Origin: an uncultured Bacteroidota bacterium | Lineage (GTDB): Bacteria > Bacteroidota > Bacteroidia > Chitinophagales > Chitinophagaceae | Direction: 5' to 3' | Assembly: GCA_946479055.1 (NCBI GenBank) | Contig: CAMLEX010000114.1 | Coordinates: 1 to 10,362 of the forward strand | Length of the DNA stretch: 10,362 nt | Part shown: piece after piece, positions 6,889-10,362 of the stretch | How positions within the stretch are numbered: position 1 is the first letter of the stretch | Layout of the letters: each line of letters opens with the position of its first letter | Notes under the pieces: generated by a model | Told to the model about the DNA's origin: nothing | Seen by the model: the letters and a program-made list of their open reading frames with translations, nothing else | The model's database searches: none | Translations under genes and position numbers: made by a program

Positions 6889-8121
6889 TCATTCAGGAGT
6901 CACCACCCACAACAGGCAGCCATCACCATAACTCAGGAAACGAAAATCATTTTGCAAAGCATAATCATATACTTTTCGCCAATCGTTACCAATTAACGCG
7001 GCAATCAATAACAGTAACGTGGATTGAGGCTGATGAAAATTTGTTATCAATGCTTTTGCAATCCGTGGTTGATAACCGGGGGCAATAATGATCCTTGTTT
7101 TTGTAATTAATCGGTTTCTTTTATTTTTGATCATCCAGTTGAGCAATGAGTGCAAAGCATCTTTCACCGGCATATTTTGTTCAGCCAGGTCATAAGCCTC
7201 CCATTGATTTATTTCTGCGGACCCCAGGTTTTTATCCATGGATAGTTTAACGCCAAGCCAGTACAAGCTTTCTATAGTCCGCATTGATGTTGTGCCAACA
7301 GGAATGATCGTTTTGTCAAGATGGTGAATGATTTTTTCAATAGCTTCTTTAGTTACATCAATAAACTCCGCGTGCATTTCATGAGTTTCTAATGTTTCAC
7401 TTTTTACAGGCTTAAAAGTGCCTGCTCCCACATGGAGCGTTACAAAGTCTGTTTGAATATTTTTTTCTTTCAGTTTATTAAAAATAGCATCCGTAAAATG
7501 AAGACCGGCTGTAGGAGCAGCAACAGATCCATCGAAATGAGCATAGATGGTTTGGTAGCGTTCGCTATCACTGGTTTCTGCTTTTCTTTTTATATAAGGC
7601 GGCAATGGAATAGCCCCGGCATGATGTAAAAGTTCAGCAAAACTCATTTCTTTTTCAGACCAGGAAAGTTCAATAACAAAACTGTCTGTTCTTTTTTCTG
7701 TATAAACAGCCTGCAGTATTATTTCTTTGTTATAAGCATAAACGATTTTTTTTAGTATTTGTCCATGCTTCCATTTGGAAGCGCCGCCTACAAGGCATTG
7801 CCACAACACTTTTCCCGGTTGCAACATAGCAGTTGTTATGTCTCCATATTGTTCATGCGGTTCCAGGCAAAATATTTCAATAACCCCACCGGTAGGTTTT
7901 TGAAAAAGCAATCTTGCTTCTACTACTTTCGTATCATTAAAGACGAGTAATGAATTTTCAGGAATATGCGAAGCAATGTTTTTATAAATATCTTCTGTAA
8001 TATTCTCTTCTTTATAAACAAGTAGTTTGGAAGCTTCCCTTTCGGTAAGTGGATAATCAGCTATTTTGTTTTCAGGAAGTGAATAGGTAAAGTCAGCGAT
8101 AGCAAGGTTCTTCGGATGCAT
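6889..8121 (-). CDS. queA: S-adenosylmethionine:tRNA ribosyltransferase-isomerase family protein (QueA-type)
   Basis: QueA moves the ribosyl part of S-adenosylmethionine onto preQ1 in tRNA wobble position 34, forming epoxyqueuosine. The 410-residue protein shows family motifs: LLVFNDTKVVEARL (58-71), HHAGAIPLPPYIKR (166-179), DGSVAAPTAGLHFT (197-210), TLHVGAGTFKPV (228-239), THEMHAEF (246-253), PVGTTSMRTIESLYW (274-288), IIIAPGYQPRIAKALITNFHQPQSTLL (344-370) and FLSYGDGCLL (395-404). It is about 55 residues longer than E. coli QueA, largely from extra sequence around 289-340, and its last motif reads SYGDGCLL where E. coli, as I recall, has SYGDAMLI. It may be the longer Bacteroidota QueA-like form rather than the orthologue, so the symbol is provisional. 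It converges with the histidine kinase, and a damaged DUF3052 gene lies 64 bases upstream on the same strand. Confidence 0.85.
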   Translation of the reverse strand: MHPKNLAIADFTYSLPENKIADYPLTEREASKLLVYKEENITEDIYKNIASHIPENSLLVFNDTKVVEARLLFQKPTGGVIEIFCLEPHEQYGDITTAMLQPGKVLWQCLVGGASKWKHGQILKKIVYAYNKEIILQAVYTEKRTDSFVIELSWSEKEMSFAELLHHAGAIPLPPYIKRKAETSDSERYQTIYAHFDGSVAAPTAGLHFTDAIFNKLKEKNIQTDFVTLHVGAGTFKPVKSETLETHEMHAEFIDVTKEAIEKIIHHLDKTIIPVGTTSMRTIESLYWLGVKLSMDKNLGSAEINQWEAYDLAEQNMPVKDALHSLLNWMIKNKRNRLITKTRIIIAPGYQPRIAKALITNFHQPQSTLLLLIAALIGNDWRKVYDYALQNDFRFLSYGDGCLLWVVTPE

Positions 8122-8126
8122 GATAG

Positions 8127-8156
8127 TACAGCTAACTGCTGTATTTAGTGAACAGC
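8127..8156 (-). promoter_or_regulatory. Alternating inverted repeats in the queA leader
   Basis: TACAGC (8127-8132) and GCTGTA (8138-8143) form a perfect hairpin with a five-base loop just upstream of the queA ATG. A second ACAGC (8152-8156) could pair with the same GCTGT, so two hairpins exclude each other. It does not resemble the preQ1 riboswitch consensus. A role in translation control is speculative. Confidence 0.35.
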
Positions 8157-8185
8157 AAATATCCTTATATTCCTTATTAAATCGA

Positions 8186-8603
8186 TTAAATTGTAGTTCT
8201 TTTTGCGAGAGGAATTACCAATTTAATCCACTCCAGATCTCGCTGATAGCGCAAACTTTTACATCTACCAATCCATTTCGCAATGCATAGTTGCGGATGA
8301 TATCTTCAGTAATATCGGTAGGTATTTTCGCGGTTTTTTTATACCATGACACCCAAATAATAATAGCTGGTTTGTCTTAAAGAAGGATTTCAGCTTTTTC
8401 ATTTGTTCTTCAAATTCCTTAATGTTTTTTACAAAGAGATGTACAAGATCGGGGGTTTCATCTTTCCTGCATAGTTGATCGGTGATATTTGTTTCGAGCC
8501 AATCAAAATAGTTATCCGGCTGATTGATCAGCAGGATCTTCATGGCAGATTTTATCCCAAGCTTTTGAAGTAATGGTGTTCCGGAATATCCTGCGGTGGC
8601 CAT
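8186..8603 (-). pseudogene. DUF3052-family gene with two single-base frameshifts
   Basis: Reading from ATG 8603 gives MATAGYSGTPLLQKLGIKSAMKILLINQPDNYFDWLE and so on, typical of DUF3052 (small proteins of unknown function starting with a 'GYSGTPLxxKLGIK' motif). The frame is lost at the AAA run at 8371-8373: one extra A there restores PAIIIWVSWYKKTAKIPTDITED and ALRNGLVDVKVCAISEIWSGL, the expected C-terminal half. A second lost base at the AAA run 8222-8224 breaks WSGL-KLVIPLAKRTTI; adding one A extends the protein to a TAA at 8186. With both repairs the protein is 139 residues, full length for the family. As written the gene would make a 112-residue product with a foreign tail (stop at 8265). 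Either it is a young pseudogene or the sequence has two homopolymer errors. It is upstream of queA and divergent from mraZ. Confidence 0.85.
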
Positions 8604-8665
8604 ATTGCAAAATACGAACTGAGACTTTCTTTTTGTGTATTCACATCTGGCGTAGTCTTATTAAC

Positions 8666-8678
8666 CGGTTGTCAACCG
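8666..8678. promoter_or_regulatory. Short palindrome CGGTTG-T-CAACCG
   Basis: Perfect 6-bp arms around one central base, overlapped by the 8-bp palindrome AACCGGTT (8663-8670). It lies 63 bases upstream of the DUF3052 start, a position suited to an operator for that gene. No known regulator is assigned. Confidence 0.35.
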
Positions 8679-8761
8679 TAATCCACAAGAAATCCACCTT
8701 GAATAAGGACTTTTTTGTATTAGCCCAGCGGAAACTCTTTACTGCAACAGGTTTCAGCACA

Positions 8762-8832
8762 TGGGAATGTGTGGACAAAATAAAAAGGCCAAAATTTGGA
8801 TTGAGAGTGGGAAAAAGTGTTATTTTGTGTTA
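8762..8832 (+). promoter_or_regulatory. MraZ-box-like repeats upstream of mraZ
   Basis: MraZ is known to bind TGGGN repeats separated by 5 bp (10-bp period) in its own promoter. Here TGGGA (8808), TGTTA (8818) and TGTTA (8828) are spaced exactly 10 bp apart, with TGGAT (8797) 11 bp ahead. A separate pair, TGGGA (8762) and TGGAC (8772), is also 10 bp apart. The proximal set ends 31 bases before the mraZ ATG, so bound MraZ would cover the likely promoter. The later copies are degenerate relative to TGGGN. Confidence 0.6.
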
Positions 8833-8863
8833 ATAAGTACAAAATTGATTCAAGACCCTGATA

Positions 8864-9328
8864 ATGATACATATTCTTGGCGAATACCAGGCGACTTTAG
8901 ACTCAAAAGGTCGCTTTCTTCTACCGGCTGCTTTCAAAAAGCAGCTTTCTGAGGATGAAGGTACCCGCTTTGTTTTCAACAGGGGTCTCGATAATTGTGT
9001 TACGTTATTCACATTGAAAAACTGGGAAACATTTTCGGCGAAGATCAGGACTTTGAATGATTTTAATGAAGAGGAAAGACCGGTCCGGCGTTTTTTTTTA
9101 AATGGCGCTGCTTATGTGGAACCGGATAGTGCAGGCCGATTGCTGGTACCGCCGCATTTGAAAGAGCATGCAGGTTTACAAAAAGACCTGGTGATGCATT
9201 GGGCGGACGATAAATTAGAAATCTGGGATAGTAATAAGTACAAACAGCTCTTTGATTCAATCTCACCGGAAGCATTAAGCAAAATGGTGCACAAAGTATT
9301 AGGTGGAGGGAACGGATTGGCAACTTAA
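8864..9328 (+). CDS. mraZ: MraZ transcriptional regulator of the dcw cluster
   Basis: MraZ is an AbrB-like DNA-binding protein that forms rings and represses the division and cell-wall cluster from its own promoter. The 154-residue protein has two swapped-hairpin repeats. The first carries GEYQATLDSKGRFLLPAAFK (6-25) with the DxKGR motif at 13-17; the second carries YVEPDSAGRLLVPPHLKEHAG (84-104) with DSAGR at 88-92. Length and motif spacing are normal. The ATG at 8864 is directly followed by the conserved first strand. rsmH follows after 17 bases, the conserved first pair of the dcw cluster. Candidate MraZ boxes upstream suggest self-regulation. No clear Shine-Dalgarno sequence is seen. Confidence 0.96.
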   Translation: MIHILGEYQATLDSKGRFLLPAAFKKQLSEDEGTRFVFNRGLDNCVTLFTLKNWETFSAKIRTLNDFNEEERPVRRFFLNGAAYVEPDSAGRLLVPPHLKEHAGLQKDLVMHWADDKLEIWDSNKYKQLFDSISPEALSKMVHKVLGGGNGLAT

Positions 9329-9345
9329 ATTGTTAATTAGTTGAT

Positions 9346-10317
9346 ATGAAGAAAAAGACGAAAAAAAATAAAGCTTTATCAACTGATCAACAAATCATCC
9401 AGCCAACTGAAGCTTACCATATACCTGTACTTCTCCAGGAAACAATAGCTGGGTTAGCTATTCAACCGGAAGGCATCTATGTGGACTGCACGTTTGGAGG
9501 CGGTGGTCATTCCAAAGCCATACTTCAACAATTGGGACCAAAAGGAAAATTGTTCGCTTTTGACCAGGATGAGGATGCAAAAAGAAATTTACCGGATGAT
9601 GAAAGGCTGGTTTTCGTGCCGCATAATTTTCGTCACCTGGAAAGATTCCTGCGTTTGCATCAGCTCAATGCCGTTGATGGTATCATCGCCGACCTGGGAG
9701 TAAGCAGCCACCAATTTGATGAAGCAGGACGTGGATTTTCGACCCGTTTTGATGCGGAATTGGATATGCGGATGGACCAGCGACAAAGTCTTACAGCGTT
9801 TGAAGTAGTTAAGAACTACAATGAAGTTCAACTGCACAAACTGTTTGAACAGTATGGCGAAGTGACCAATGCAAAAACACTTGCCAAAAAAATTGTTGAT
9901 GTTCGCAACCATGTATCACTGAAAACCATTGATGCTTTTAAAAATGCTCTCCGTGAGGTGGTAAAAGGAAATCCCAATAAATATTTTGCCCAGGTTTTCC
10001 AGGCGTTGCGCATTGAAGTGAATGATGAATTAGGTGCATTAAAAGAAATGCTGCAGCAAATCCCAAAACTGCTGAAACCCGGTGGCCGGGTTGCTATCAT
10101 CACTTTCCATTCTTTAGAAGACAGGCTGGTTAAAAATTTTTTTCGTCGTGGTTCATTTGATGAGCCGGAAAGGAATCCTTTTATCAACGAAGTGGAGCTG
10201 AATGAATTGAAAATAATTACCAAAAAATCTATACAGCCATCGGAAAAAGAGATGAATGAAAATCCGAGATCACGAAGTGCAAGATTGAGAGTGGCGGAAA
10301 AAATAATAATGGTATGA
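9346..10317 (+). CDS. rsmH: 16S rRNA (cytosine-1402-N4)-methyltransferase
   Basis: RsmH (MraW) uses S-adenosylmethionine to methylate N4 of C1402 in the decoding centre of 16S rRNA. The 323-residue protein has YHIPVLLQETI (24-34), the cofactor loop VDCTFGGGGHS (46-56), AFDQDEDA (71-78), DGIIADLGVSSHQFDEAGRGFS (111-132), the DMRMD motif (140-144), QALRIEVNDEL (219-229), ITFHSLEDRLVKNFF (252-266) and the terminal NPRSRSARLRVAEK (306-319). About 22 basic and polar residues precede the usual start (KKKTKKNKALS...), a modest extension with no other start codon between. It is almost certainly cotranscribed with mraZ. In most Bacteroidota an ftsL-like gene follows; the window ends before one can be seen. 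Confidence 0.97.
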   Translation: MKKKTKKNKALSTDQQIIQPTEAYHIPVLLQETIAGLAIQPEGIYVDCTFGGGGHSKAILQQLGPKGKLFAFDQDEDAKRNLPDDERLVFVPHNFRHLERFLRLHQLNAVDGIIADLGVSSHQFDEAGRGFSTRFDAELDMRMDQRQSLTAFEVVKNYNEVQLHKLFEQYGEVTNAKTLAKKIVDVRNHVSLKTIDAFKNALREVVKGNPNKYFAQVFQALRIEVNDELGALKEMLQQIPKLLKPGGRVAIITFHSLEDRLVKNFFRRGSFDEPERNPFINEVELNELKIITKKSIQPSEKEMNENPRSRSARLRVAEKIIMV

Positions 10318-10362
10318 GGAAAGTGAATGGTGCGTAGAGAGATGTGAGTTAATAAGAGTGTC
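10318..10362 (+). other. Downstream edge of the mraZ-rsmH unit
   Basis: An ATG overlaps the rsmH stop (10314-10316) but meets a TAG after seven codons, so it is not a gene start. The remaining 45 bases show no open frame that can be called and no terminator. The next dcw gene probably begins beyond the window. Confidence 0.4.

Larger units (their letters stand above)
8604..8863. other. Divergent intergenic region between the DUF3052 gene and mraZ
   Basis: These 260 bases hold candidate control sites for both neighbours: a near-perfect palindrome CGGTTG-T-CAACCG (8666-8678) and two sets of TGGGN-like repeats (8762-8776 and 8797-8832). TATTTTG occurs upstream of both genes, one base short of TAnnTTTG, so it is not called as a promoter. 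I see no coding sequence or RNA gene. Confidence 0.5.

Noticed and set aside
6834..7088. 84-codon plus-strand frame spanning the palindromic repeat and the end of queA
   Set aside because: It is antisense to conserved QueA motifs and starts within the repeat.
8122..8185. preQ1 riboswitch ahead of queA
   Set aside because: The leader has no C-rich first stem and no A-rich tail of the preQ1-I type, and the region is too short for larger classes.
8265..8603. The 112-residue reading of the DUF3052 gene as a genuine short protein
   Set aside because: Its tail after residue 77 (QLLLFGCHG...) has no family resemblance, while the neighbouring frame continues the family sequence.
8821..8830. TATTTTG as the mraZ -7 element
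   Set aside because: It is one base shorter than TAnnTTTG; the same near-match occurs by chance in AT-rich DNA, so no promoter was called.
10314..10337. ATG overlapping the rsmH stop as the start of an ftsL gene
   Set aside because: A TAG follows after seven codons.

Overview
The window looks like ordinary chromosome from a member of the Bacteroidota, most likely a relative of the Chitinophagaceae (the family level is inference). Support comes from exact matches to the Bacteroidota -7 promoter element TAnnTTTG upstream of several genes, weak or absent Shine-Dalgarno sequences, a two-gene atpD-atpC unit detached from the other ATP synthase genes, a short epsilon subunit, and families common in this phylum: an S9 peptidase lipoprotein, a DUF4197 lipoprotein, YqgE/AlgH, a TMEM220-like protein and a ~410-residue QueA-type enzyme. 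Base composition is AT-rich, with no obvious foreign island, tRNA, rRNA, CRISPR array or insertion sequence.

Layout. Positions 1-187 (minus) hold the N-terminus of an S9-type peptidase lipoprotein. After a ~400-base intergenic stretch with a good promoter, atpD and atpC (plus, 587-2453) encode the F1 beta and epsilon subunits; a degenerate palindromic repeat lies between them and a strong intrinsic terminator follows. A small TMEM220-like membrane protein (2591-2971, plus) converges on an outer-membrane beta-barrel gene (3006-3578, minus), whose terminator lies inside the end of the membrane-protein gene. A DUF4197 lipoprotein (3847-4488, minus), with an apparent internal deletion, and yqgE (4672-5223, minus) follow. 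yqgE is divergent from a sensor histidine kinase (5443-6792, plus) that has no response regulator beside it in the window. The kinase converges, across a second palindromic repeat, with a queA-type gene (6889-8121, minus). Upstream of queA is a DUF3052-family gene (8186-8603, minus) broken by two separate one-base frameshifts. The right end is the start of the division and cell-wall (dcw) cluster: MraZ-box-like repeats, mraZ (8864-9328) and rsmH (9346-10317), both plus.

The genes do not form one pathway. The coherent units are atpDC (catalysis and coupling in F1) and mraZ-rsmH (cluster regulator plus 16S rRNA methyltransferase). I found no convincing new biological system. The observations most worth following are the double frameshift in the DUF3052 gene, the 10-bp-periodic MraZ-box candidates, three different palindromic intergenic repeats (one reaching the atpC start codon), and the shortened DUF4197 protein.
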